A stretch of 64,000 nt of DNA from Enterococcus mundtii (lineage in GTDB: Bacteria > Bacillota > Bacilli > Lactobacillales > Enterococcaceae), in assembly GCF_002813755.1 (NCBI RefSeq), contig NZ_CP018061.1, positions 1,912,001 to 1,976,000 on the forward strand. Direction: 5' to 3'. The notes beneath the pieces are model-generated. The model did not search any database, was not told the origin of the DNA, and was given only the letters and a program-made list of their open reading frames with translations. Shown one piece after another: positions 54,643-62,745 of this stretch (position 1 is the first letter of the stretch; each line of letters starts with the position of its first letter). The position numbers were made by a program, and so were the translations under genes.

Positions 54643-55224
54643 TTATATTTCATGTAAATAGATTTTCTTGATGATCAGCTTATCGAATAGTTGCGATTGA
54701 CTATCTTGTTCACCGATGATCTCTGCGATCACGATTTTACCATTTGGTTTTTTCCTTAATTGGTAATTGATTTTACCCGTTTCTGTTAATTCATTGAGCA
54801 TATCAACAACCCCGCCAAAACCAGTTTTCTTCGTAATGAATCCTAATGCTACCATTCGTTCATCAAGATTTTTAGCAGAGATAGACACACCTGTAACTAA
54901 ATATTGTTTTAAGACGCTAACCAATTCATCTAACGATTCAGAAGTGGATACGATGGCCGTGCGATTTTTTGTGAATGGTTCGTTTGTCGCTGATCCATTT
55001 GTTTTTGTCTCTTCTGTTTCTGTCGCAATGAGTTGGCGAAGCGTGGCTAATTCTTGCAACAACGTTTCATATTGCTCTTGGGTCAACATCACACCAGCAA
55101 CTTTTTCACGATTAAAAATATATACGCCTGTTTCAGCTTTTCTAGCTTGGTCAAACACATCCATCGGCGATCTTTTAACTTCTGTAATCGAAGATGTAGG
55201 TACTTCTAGTTTCTTTAATTCCAA
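54643..55224 (-). CDS. Phd/YefM-like N-terminal domain protein without a toxin partner
   Basis: A 193-residue protein. Residues about 10-65 (VKRSPMDVFDQARKAETGVYIFNREKVAGVMLTQEQYETLL) match the Phd/YefM antitoxin DNA-binding fold, including the VAGVML strand. A flexible linker and an unrecognised C-terminal domain of about 90 residues follow (LDERMVALGFITKKTGFGGVV; ending QLFDKLIIKKIYLHEI). No toxin gene of the Doc or YoeB type lies on either side. It may be a stand-alone regulator. The start is TTG 55224 after AAGGAGG. Confidence 0.65.
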   Translation of the reverse strand: MELKKLEVPTSSITEVKRSPMDVFDQARKAETGVYIFNREKVAGVMLTQEQYETLLQELATLRQLIATETEETKTNGSATNEPFTKNRTAIVSTSESLDELVSVLKQYLVTGVSISAKNLDERMVALGFITKKTGFGGVVDMLNELTETGKINYQLRKKPNGKIVIAEIIGEQDSQSQLFDKLIIKKIYLHEI

Positions 55225-55266
55225 TGGATTTTCCTCCTTTGTTTTTCCAGTCCATTATAGCATATT

Positions 55267-56589
55267 CTAGCGCTCGATGATTCGTTTACTCGTAAAAGTT
55301 ATCTTTGTGTTGATCCAATAATCGATGTCTGATAATAGTCTTTCGATTCCTAGTGAATCTTGATAAAAATATGTTTTCTGATCATTAGTGAGACTAGCAG
55401 AAAAAAAGTGATCTGTGATGACAAGTTGAGCATAACTAGGTGGCTTACTTCTGGTACATACATGGATCGATGTTCGTTTACGATGACGTAACGTTTTATC
55501 TAAGATGGCTGCAAGTCGTCTAGCTTCTTCGTGGTCATAGCGAAAAAAGAACACGATTTTCACTTCCGGTGCATACATCTCCAAATAGCCTCGTTCATTC
55601 AATAATTTCAGCAACATCTTTGCCCAATCGGTCGTTGGCTGAAACAAAGCTTGTTGTAAAGCGATACGAAACTGGTTTGATTTCTCAATGAAATTAGGGA
55701 TCGTGTCTGCCAATGCTTGGTAGGCAACGGCTTCTTCATGGATAAAGCGATCATGAAGACCAATTGAATATTTCAACCACTCTTGGAATAGTACTCTTGT
55801 TATTTTCTTTTTGTTGGAACTTTCAAAATCATTCGTCAACCAAAATAATGAATCTAATTTTTCAGTAACAATCGATAATTTTTGATAGACGGAGGTTTTT
55901 TCGATCTTTTCCCACCGCTTGTCTGTGATCAAATGGCTATTCAGTCGCAGGATAGCCCGATAATTCTTTTCTTTTGTCGGAAGCTTTTGTTCAGAGCGAA
56001 AGAGTAGTTCTGGAAAAATCTCATAGAAGAACAATTGATGATTTGTAAAAATCTCAATATCTGTATGTTTGGGACGATGATCTAGAAGTTGGATGAATAG
56101 TTCTGAAAATGTTTGATCATGGTCTTCCTTAAAAAAAGTTGGGAACTCTTTGAGAAAGCAAAAAAGTAAATATCTGATTTTTCGTTCAGAACCATAGATT
56201 TGCTGCTTTTTATAGGAAAAAGAAAGATGATAATCCCCTAACCATTTTTTCAATCGTTCTTGTGCGGAACGATCATATTCGAAGGAGTATTCCCTTTGTA
56301 AAATCAGATCCCGTAGTAAACAGAACGAATCCGATCGGATCAAAAATTCAAACAAAAGAAATGGTTCATTGTATGCTTGGTGGTAGACGAGTTGGACTTC
56401 TTTTTTATCATACGCTAGTTCTAAGGGATAATCCTCTGATTTCAATCGCTTCAAATAACGATCGATCGTTTTGACATCAACATCCATCCTTTTTGCTAAG
56501 TCGCTTTTCTTCCATGTCAGATCTTTCATTTGGTTGATCAGTAAAAAGATATTCTGTGCATTTTTTGTTAGTAATGTTTGCCAATTCAT
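55267..56589 (-). CDS. Mga-like helix-turn-helix transcriptional regulator
   Basis: A 440-residue protein. The N-terminus has a Mga-type HTH (WKKSDLAKRMDVDVKTIDRYLKRLK, then a second winged region about residues 60-110). The remainder is a long helical region like the PRD-like parts of Mga/AtxA regulators, ending in a possible EIIB-like fold (VKIVFFFRYDHEEARRLAAIL; RTSIHVCTRSKPPSYAQLVITD). Such regulators control virulence or sugar genes. Its target is unknown. It starts 42 bp upstream of the Phd/YefM-like gene in the same direction. Confidence 0.75.
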   Translation of the reverse strand: MNWQTLLTKNAQNIFLLINQMKDLTWKKSDLAKRMDVDVKTIDRYLKRLKSEDYPLELAYDKKEVQLVYHQAYNEPFLLFEFLIRSDSFCLLRDLILQREYSFEYDRSAQERLKKWLGDYHLSFSYKKQQIYGSERKIRYLLFCFLKEFPTFFKEDHDQTFSELFIQLLDHRPKHTDIEIFTNHQLFFYEIFPELLFRSEQKLPTKEKNYRAILRLNSHLITDKRWEKIEKTSVYQKLSIVTEKLDSLFWLTNDFESSNKKKITRVLFQEWLKYSIGLHDRFIHEEAVAYQALADTIPNFIEKSNQFRIALQQALFQPTTDWAKMLLKLLNERGYLEMYAPEVKIVFFFRYDHEEARRLAAILDKTLRHRKRTSIHVCTRSKPPSYAQLVITDHFFSASLTNDQKTYFYQDSLGIERLLSDIDYWINTKITFTSKRIIER

Positions 56590-56763
56590 TGCTTAACCTC
56601 ACTCTATCAATAGTTTTTCCAGAGTGGCTCATCAATACTCTGAAAATGTCTCTTATATAAAGTACGCAAAGAAATATTTTTTGTTTTTCTTATTTTACTA
56701 ATTTACAAAATTAACCAGAAATTAATCCAAAGTCTCTCGTTTGTGTAAATCGTACCAATGACA

Positions 56764-56930
56764 AAAAAAGGAAGTAGGACCTTAGTTCCCTCCCTCCATT
56801 TAAAAACGAATAGACGGCGAGAACAGAAGTAACCTCAAGATATAAGACGCCAGCCACAAAAATTTGAAGAACAATTTTCGTGGCTGGCGCCTTATATCTT
56901 GAGGTTGAACACTTCTGTCCCGACCTCCCA
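56764..56930 (-). repeat. Structured repeat element, copy D, with 27-bp stem
   Basis: The minus strand reads GGACAGAAGTGTTCAACCTC, then a stem of 27 bp, about 56879-56906 with 56831-56857 (core AAGGCGCCAGCCAC). The stem's only imperfection becomes a G-U pair in minus-strand RNA. Then follow GAGGTTACTTCTGTTCTCGC and CGTCTATTCGTTTTTAAATG, and a second small hairpin region. It shares these blocks with copy C and the loop AATTGTTCTTCAAATT with copy A. The 391-bp gap 56590-56980 contains nothing else I can call. Confidence 0.8.
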
Positions 56931-56980
56931 TTGACATAGTCATATTCACTCTTTATTCAATAATTATTTACTAAAAATGA

Positions 56981-59161
56981 TCATTCTTTGATCTTCAACG
57001 TCAACGCATTCAATGCTACAACTACGGTACTCAATGACATCAAGACAGCTCCGATCGCTGGGCTTAACAAAATTCCGATGGGTGCAAGAATCCCTGCTGC
57101 TAAAGGAATGGCAAGAATGTTGTAACCCGCTCCCCACCATAGATTTTGGATCATTTTCTTTCTCGTTTGTTTAGCTAGATCCAAGAAATGCAAGATATCT
57201 TTTGGGTCACTGTTGATCAAAACAACATCCGCTGAATCGATCGCAATATCGGTTCCTGCTCCAATTGCCATCCCGATCGTTGCACGTGCTAAACTTGGGG
57301 CGTCGTTGATTCCGTCACCGACCATGATGACTTTTTTTCCTTGTTCCTGATAACGTTTGACGATGTCTTCCTTGTCATTTGGTAAAAGCCCACCATAAAA
57401 CTCTTCGATACCTAAGTATTGCGCGACCACTTCTGCGGCATGTTGATTATCACCAGTCAACATCACCGGAGTGATCTTTCTTTCTTTGAGACTTTGAATA
57501 AAGGTTTTTGCTTCTGCTTTGATGATGTCACCTAATGCCACTAATCCGACTAAACGATCATCGATCAATAGAAAACTAACTGTATTCCCTTGCTCTTCGT
57601 AAGGCGTTAGTCGTTCCTTTTCAATTTCAATTCCTAAACGTTTGATTTCTTTTTCGTTGACTACTTTTACATTCTTATCTGCTACTGTTCCAGTTAAGCC
57701 AACCCCTGAAAGATTTTTTTGATTTTCTGCTTGATAAGGAGAAATATTCTGTTCCTTCAAATAACGCATGATCCCAATGGCTAATGGATGATTGGCGTTC
57801 GCTTCTAAGGCACCTAAATATTTCAATAGTTCTTCTTGAGGATAATCATCGTCTAAGCTTTCGATACCAGTGACGGTGAATTTTCCTTCCGTCAACGTAC
57901 CTGTTTTATCCAGCATGATGACATCTAACTCATTAGCTTGTTCTAAGGCGCGACGACTTTTAAGCAACAACCCATTTTTAGCAGCAATCGACGTTGAACG
58001 TGCCACCACTAGAGGAATCGCCAAACCTAACGCATGGGGACAAGCGATGATGAAGACAGTGACCATCCGTTCTAAAGCAGTTGGTAAATCGGTTAAAATC
58101 AGCCACACAACAAATGCCAATAGACCGGCGATCAATGCCACATAAAACAACCATTTTGCTACTTTGTCAGACAAAGATTCTAGTTTTGACTTTTCACCTT
58201 GTGCTTGACGGACCATATCCATGACTTTGGCTAAATAGCTATTTTCACCTGTTCCGGTCACTTCGATTTCAATGGTGCCGTCTCCATTGATCGAACCACC
58301 GATCACTGGATCAGATGTTTGTTTTTTGACCCCTTTTGATTCGCCAGTTACGGCAGATTCGTCCACGATCGTTTCACCTTTCAGGATCTTCCCATCCGTT
58401 GGCATTTTATCTCCTGCTCGAACGACTAAATGATCGCCCTCTTTGACCTCTTTTAAAGAAATTGTCTCTTCTGTCCCATCTGTACGTAATCGTTTGACCG
58501 TTTCCGGTAATAATTCTGCTAATTTCTGTAACGCATTACTTGCATTAGAAACGGCACTCATTTCAATCCAGTGTCCTAACAACATGATGACGATCAACGT
58601 CGCCAATTCCCAGAAGAAGTCCATCACATGAGTATGGGGATTGATGAGATTTGCGATAAAAGAATAGACACTATAAACATAGGCGACACTGATTCCCATA
58701 GCAATCAAGGTCATCATTGCTGGACTTTTTTGTTTCAATTCCATTTTAGCACCACTTAAAAAGGGTTGTCCGCCATAGATGAATAAGATGGTCGCCAAGA
58801 TCAAGACGAGCCAATCAGAGCCAGGGAAAGTCACTTGAAAGGGAAATTCCATACCCATCATGGGTGAAAACAAGATGATCGGAATCGCTAGCAACAAGGA
58901 CAACCAAAATTTTTGTTTGAAATTCCCCATGTGCATCGAATGATCCATCCCACCGCTCATATGGTCATGATGATCCATTGAACTGTGATCCATTGAACTA
59001 TGATCCATCGAACTATGATCCATTGAGTGATGCTCATGTGCCATGGTCTCGTGGTTCATTTTCGTATGGTCCATCTTTTGGTGTGTCATGTTCGTTTGTT
59101 CCTTCGTTTCATCATGATGATGCTCGTGCATCGTTCGTTTTTTTTGCTCGTTCATTTTCAT
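56981..59161 (-). CDS. copB: Copper/silver-exporting P-type ATPase CopB
   Basis: A 726-residue P1B ATPase with a His/Met-rich N-terminus (four near-identical MDHSS units between residues about 46 and 66) in place of CxxC domains. It has membrane motif FIIACPHALGLAIP (CPH type), DKTGTLTEGKF, HP motif ANHPLAIG and GDGINDAPSLARATIGMA. This matches E. hirae CopB, which exports Cu(I) and Ag(I). It ends the copYZAB operon, 25 bp after copA. ATG 59161 follows AAGGAAAGGACAGA. Confidence 0.94.
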   Translation of the reverse strand: MKMNEQKKRTMHEHHHDETKEQTNMTHQKMDHTKMNHETMAHEHHSMDHSSMDHSSMDHSSMDHHDHMSGGMDHSMHMGNFKQKFWLSLLLAIPIILFSPMMGMEFPFQVTFPGSDWLVLILATILFIYGGQPFLSGAKMELKQKSPAMMTLIAMGISVAYVYSVYSFIANLINPHTHVMDFFWELATLIVIMLLGHWIEMSAVSNASNALQKLAELLPETVKRLRTDGTEETISLKEVKEGDHLVVRAGDKMPTDGKILKGETIVDESAVTGESKGVKKQTSDPVIGGSINGDGTIEIEVTGTGENSYLAKVMDMVRQAQGEKSKLESLSDKVAKWLFYVALIAGLLAFVVWLILTDLPTALERMVTVFIIACPHALGLAIPLVVARSTSIAAKNGLLLKSRRALEQANELDVIMLDKTGTLTEGKFTVTGIESLDDDYPQEELLKYLGALEANANHPLAIGIMRYLKEQNISPYQAENQKNLSGVGLTGTVADKNVKVVNEKEIKRLGIEIEKERLTPYEEQGNTVSFLLIDDRLVGLVALGDIIKAEAKTFIQSLKERKITPVMLTGDNQHAAEVVAQYLGIEEFYGGLLPNDKEDIVKRYQEQGKKVIMVGDGINDAPSLARATIGMAIGAGTDIAIDSADVVLINSDPKDILHFLDLAKQTRKKMIQNLWWGAGYNILAIPLAAGILAPIGILLSPAIGAVLMSLSTVVVALNALTLKIKE

Positions 59162-59186
59162 TCTGTCCTTTCCTTTGTTGAACCGT

Positions 59187-61370
59187 TTATTTCTTCATTT
59201 TTTGGTTTAGACTTAATGAATTGAGTAACACACTGATTGAGCTAAAGGCCATCGCTCCTCCGGCAATGATTGGATTCAGTAAGCCAAACGCAGCAAACGG
59301 AATGCCAATCGTGTTATAAATAAATGCCCAAAATAAGTTTTGTTTGATTTTTTTCAAGGTCACACTTGAAAGCTCGATCGTTTGTCCAATCGACGAGAGT
59401 TGACTATTCATCAACGTTACATCTGCTGTTTCCATGGCAATATCAGTGCCACTACCCATCGCGATGCCGACATTTGCTAAAGCCAAGGCGGGAGCATCAT
59501 TGATACCATCGCCGACCATTCCCACTTGTTTTCCTTCTTTTTGCAATTTTTCGACATAGCCTGCTTTTTCATCAGGTAATACTTCAGCAAAGATGTGTTC
59601 TGGCGAGATACCCACTTCTTTTCCAATCGTCGTTGCAACCGATTGATTGTCCCCTGTGACCATATAAACTGCCAATCCTTGGGCTTGTAATCGTTGGATT
59701 GCTGATCGCGCATGTTCTTTGATCTGGTCAGCCACAGCGATCATACCCAATACTTGTCTATCATCTGCAAGAAACATTACGGTTTTTCCTTGTCCTTCTA
59801 ATTGTAACGCTTGTTCTTGATACGCTTCAAATGAAACGTTCATCTCGACTAGTCGTTTTCTCGTACCAATAAAATAAGATGTTCCGTTGATTTCTCCACT
59901 GATCCCAGCACCCGGATGTGCTTTTGCTTGAAGCACAGGCAAAGTCGTGATCGACTGTTCTTTTCCATAAGTCACAATGGCTTTGCCTAAAGGATGCTCT
60001 GAACCTTGCTCTAATGTGGTGGAGATCGTTAACACTTCTTCGTCACCGATAACGTCTGTGACCACTGGTTTCCCTTGTGTGATCGTACCAGTTTTATCTA
60101 AAAGAATCGTGTCTAGATGTGTCGCAGCTTCTAATGCCTCGCCGCCTTTGATCAAAATACCCTTTCGTGCGCCTAAGCCTGTACCAACCATGATAGCAGT
60201 TGGCGTCGCTAGTCCTAACGCACAAGGACAAGCGATGACTAACACTGAAACACTATGGATCACTGCCAGTTCCCAGTTGCCACTGATTAGTCCTGTGGCT
60301 ATTAAGGTAACGAAGGCAATGACTAACACGATAGGTACAAAAATGCCAGAAATCTTATCAGCAATTTTTTGGATCGGTGCTTTGCTTCCTTGGGCATCTT
60401 CCACCATTTGGATGATTTGTGAGAGGACGGTTCCTTTTCCTACTTGCGTCACCGTCATTTCAAGAATCCCTGTGGAATTGATGGTGCCACCGAAGAGTAG
60501 ATCACCCGTTTTTTTCTCAACTGGCACACTTTCTCCAGTCAGCATTCCTTCATCGATCGCACTATCCCCTTTGATGACTTTCCCATCTGTTGGGATTTGT
60601 TCTCCCGGTCGGACGAGTAAAATATCCCCAATCGCTACTTCCTCGATTGGTATGGTCTTTTCTTCGCCATTTTTTATGACCTGTGCTGTTTTTTTCTGAA
60701 GAGACATCAACTGCTTGATGGCATCGCCGGTTTTACTTTTGGCTGTGTGTTCCAAATATTTTCCTAACAAAATCAGCGTGATGATCATATTGCTACTTTC
60801 AAAATATAAGTCCGATGAATGTGTACTGAAAAAACCATTGTATACACTAAGCGCAAATGCAGCGGTCGTACCGATTGCCACTAACACATCCATATTGGGT
60901 GCGTTTGTTTTGATGGCATGATACGCTCCTTCATAAAAGCGCCAACCAATATAAAACTGGACAGGGATTGCTAAAATCAGTTGGACCCATGGATCATGGA
61001 AAAAATGGACAAGCGTTCCATGAAAACCTAACATCATTGCAATCATCGCGATCATCATAGGAAGCGCCAAGAGAGCACCTATGATGACATCTCGCTTCAT
61101 TTTTGTTAAATAAGTTTGCTTTTCTTCTGCAATTTTTTGCTTATGGGCCTCATCATATAAAATCGCACCATAACCAATGGTTTCAACACTTTGGATCAGT
61201 TCTTCGATCGATACTTCCTGATAATTGATCGTCGCTTTTTCTGTTGCCAGATTAACAGTCGCAGATAATACACCGGGCTGTTCATTCAACTCTTTTTCGA
61301 TTCGTGCAGCACAATTGGCACAAGTCATTCCAGTAATCACCAGTGTGTCTTTTTTAGCTGGATGCTCCAT
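59187..61370 (-). CDS. copA: Copper-transporting P-type ATPase CopA
   Basis: A 727-residue P1B-1 ATPase, the same length as E. hirae CopA. It has one N-terminal metal domain GMTCANCAARIEKEL, membrane motif VLVIACPCALGLATPTA (CPC), phosphorylation site LLDKTGTITQGKP, SEHPLGKAI, and GDGINDAPALALANVGIAMGSG. It moves Cu(I) across the cell membrane. It starts directly after the copZ stop, so the chaperone and pump are co-translated. Confidence 0.96.
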   Translation of the reverse strand: MEHPAKKDTLVITGMTCANCAARIEKELNEQPGVLSATVNLATEKATINYQEVSIEELIQSVETIGYGAILYDEAHKQKIAEEKQTYLTKMKRDVIIGALLALPMMIAMIAMMLGFHGTLVHFFHDPWVQLILAIPVQFYIGWRFYEGAYHAIKTNAPNMDVLVAIGTTAAFALSVYNGFFSTHSSDLYFESSNMIITLILLGKYLEHTAKSKTGDAIKQLMSLQKKTAQVIKNGEEKTIPIEEVAIGDILLVRPGEQIPTDGKVIKGDSAIDEGMLTGESVPVEKKTGDLLFGGTINSTGILEMTVTQVGKGTVLSQIIQMVEDAQGSKAPIQKIADKISGIFVPIVLVIAFVTLIATGLISGNWELAVIHSVSVLVIACPCALGLATPTAIMVGTGLGARKGILIKGGEALEAATHLDTILLDKTGTITQGKPVVTDVIGDEEVLTISTTLEQGSEHPLGKAIVTYGKEQSITTLPVLQAKAHPGAGISGEINGTSYFIGTRKRLVEMNVSFEAYQEQALQLEGQGKTVMFLADDRQVLGMIAVADQIKEHARSAIQRLQAQGLAVYMVTGDNQSVATTIGKEVGISPEHIFAEVLPDEKAGYVEKLQKEGKQVGMVGDGINDAPALALANVGIAMGSGTDIAMETADVTLMNSQLSSIGQTIELSSVTLKKIKQNLFWAFIYNTIGIPFAAFGLLNPIIAGGAMAFSSISVLLNSLSLNQKMKK

Positions 61371-61580
61371 TTAAATCACCTCTGCTTGATAGCCTAAATC
61401 ATTGATTGCTTGACATACGGTTGATGGTTGGATCACTGTTTCATCTAATGACACAGTTCCGATCTCTTTTTTTAAGTTGACATTGATTTTTTTTACACCC
61501 GGTAGCGCATTGACCGTTTCTTCCACTCTTGCAACGCAATGTTTACAGCTCATTCCTTTGATCGTTACTTTTGTTTTCAT
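61371..61580 (-). CDS. copZ: Copper chaperone CopZ
   Basis: A 69-residue heavy-metal-associated domain: KVTIKGMSCKHCVARVEETVNALPG with the Cu(I)-binding CxxC. It carries copper to CopY and the ATPases. Same length and position as E. hirae CopZ. It lies between copY and copA with 13 bp and no gap respectively. Confidence 0.96.
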   Translation of the reverse strand: MKTKVTIKGMSCKHCVARVEETVNALPGVKKINVNLKKEIGTVSLDETVIQPSTVCQAINDLGYQAEVI

Positions 61581-61593
61581 CGCTGGTTTCCTC

Positions 61594-62034
61594 CTAGTTG
61601 TTTTGATGGCAATGACATTGTCCTGGAATGCAATTGCACTGGATATTTGTTACTGGCTCTTTTTTCTTTAGTTCTGCCATGATTTGGTCAATATCTGATT
61701 GTGTTAAAGTTGCTTCTGAGACAAGATCTGCAATCGTCTCGCCGATTTTCTTCGCGCAAATATGTGAGAATAAATTCTCTGCGGCACTTTGCACAGTATC
61801 TGTTTCAGAAACCGCTGGATGATAAATAAATTTTTTCCCTTCTTGTTCTGTCCAAATCGCTTCTTTTTTGACAAGTCGTCCTAATAACGTTTTGACTGTT
61901 GCTGCTTTCCAGCCCATTGATTCAGAAAGGATCTGTGTGATTTCCTGAGCTGTGGTGTCTCCTAATGTCCAGATGACACGCATGATCTCCCACTCTGAAT
62001 CACTGATTTTGATTGGCTTTTTCACTTCTTCCAT
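61594..62034 (-). CDS. copY: Copper-responsive repressor CopY
   Basis: About 146 residues of the BlaI/CopY family: winged helix [26 protein letters not shown] and the C-terminal metal site [10 protein letters not shown] (CxCx4CxC), which binds zinc when repressing and copper when released. ATG 62034 follows AAGGAGAGTGATACAT; the GTG at 62043 would touch that signal. Two cop boxes lie just upstream, so it controls its own operon copYZAB. Confidence 0.96.
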   Translation of the reverse strand: MEEVKKPIKISDSEWEIMRVIWTLGDTTAQEITQILSESMGWKAATVKTLLGRLVKKEAIWTEQEGKKFIYHPAVSETDTVQSAAENLFSHICAKKIGETIADLVSEATLTQSDIDQIMAELKKKEPVTNIQCNCIPGQCHCHQNN

Positions 62035-62056
62035 ATGTATCACTCTCCTTTTCGTT

Positions 62057-62098
62057 TACAAACGTAAACTTAATTTCTAAATACAGATTACACTTGTA
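62057..62098. promoter_or_regulatory. Paired cop boxes (CopY operators)
   Basis: TACAAACGTA (62057-62066, one mismatch) and TACACTTGTA (62089-62098, perfect TACAnnTGTA) are 32 bp apart, upstream of copY. E. hirae also has two cop boxes at this place. Confidence 0.9.
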
Positions 62099-62109
62099 AA
62101 CGAAACGTG

Positions 62110-62643
62110 TCAACTACTTTTACTTCGCCATTGCTCTAGAAATTTTTTTTGCTGTCGTGAACCATTCAAAATGACTAATTTCTCTTCTGCTCCTTGTTCA
62201 TAGATTTTTTTGATCGCTAAGGGTTCCCTCTCGTTCTTGAAACGCCAAACAAAAAGTAAAAAGTCCAAATATTCTTTGTCGAATTTTTCTATAAATTCTT
62301 CTGGAACATCTGGACGGGTACTTTTATCTACTTTTCGTTTGAGCGAACGCTTGATCACACGATACATCGCTCGGTATCTCGGCAAGCGAAGCATTAGGAT
62401 CAAGTCAGCTTGTTCAATTCGATCTTTTGCAATCGATAGATAATTTCCTTCGATGATCCAATCCTTGTTCTCCGCCATAAATTTTTCCTGTTCTTTTAAC
62501 AACCATTGTTTGGCTGCTTTTCCATAGTCCGTTGCTAGCCACAATCGATCGAGAGCTAAAAGAGGGCTTCCTGTCGTTGCTTGTAAGCTTCTTGCAAGTG
62601 TGGACTTACCTGCACCCGACTGTCCAATAATCATTATTTTCAT
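62110..62643 (-). CDS. P-loop nucleotide kinase-like protein (FlaR/topology-modulation family)
   Basis: A 177-residue P-loop protein: KIMIIGQSGAGKSTLARSL, LDRLWLATDYG, WIIEGNYLSIAKDRIEQADLILMLRLPRYRAMYRV. This is the adenylate-kinase-like family often labelled DNA topology modulation protein FlaR; the name is historical and the true substrate is unknown. It ends just before the cop promoter region and is transcribed the same way, but upstream of it. Confidence 0.8.
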   Translation of the reverse strand: MKIMIIGQSGAGKSTLARSLQATTGSPLLALDRLWLATDYGKAAKQWLLKEQEKFMAENKDWIIEGNYLSIAKDRIEQADLILMLRLPRYRAMYRVIKRSLKRKVDKSTRPDVPEEFIEKFDKEYLDFLLFVWRFKNEREPLAIKKIYEQGAEEKLVILNGSRQQKKFLEQWRSKSS

Positions 62644-62705
62644 TTTGTCCTCCTTCGAATGGTCATCTTTTTATTTTACCTCTTATTCTTAATAACGTAA
62701 AAAAA

Positions 62706-62735
62706 GACCGAACCAATCGTTGGACTGATTCGGTC
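62706..62735. terminator. Terminator between the permease and FlaR-like genes
   Basis: GACCGAA (62706-62712) pairs with TTCGGTC (62729-62735), with CCAA/TTGG inside. An A run precedes the stem, which gives a T run on the minus strand, 11 bp after the permease stop. Confidence 0.8.
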
Positions 62736-62745
62736 AAATCTTATT

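Noticed and set aside
54643..56589. Toxin-antitoxin pair formed by the Phd/YefM-like gene and its upstream neighbour
   Set aside because: The neighbour is a 440-residue Mga-like regulator with HTH motifs, not a toxin.
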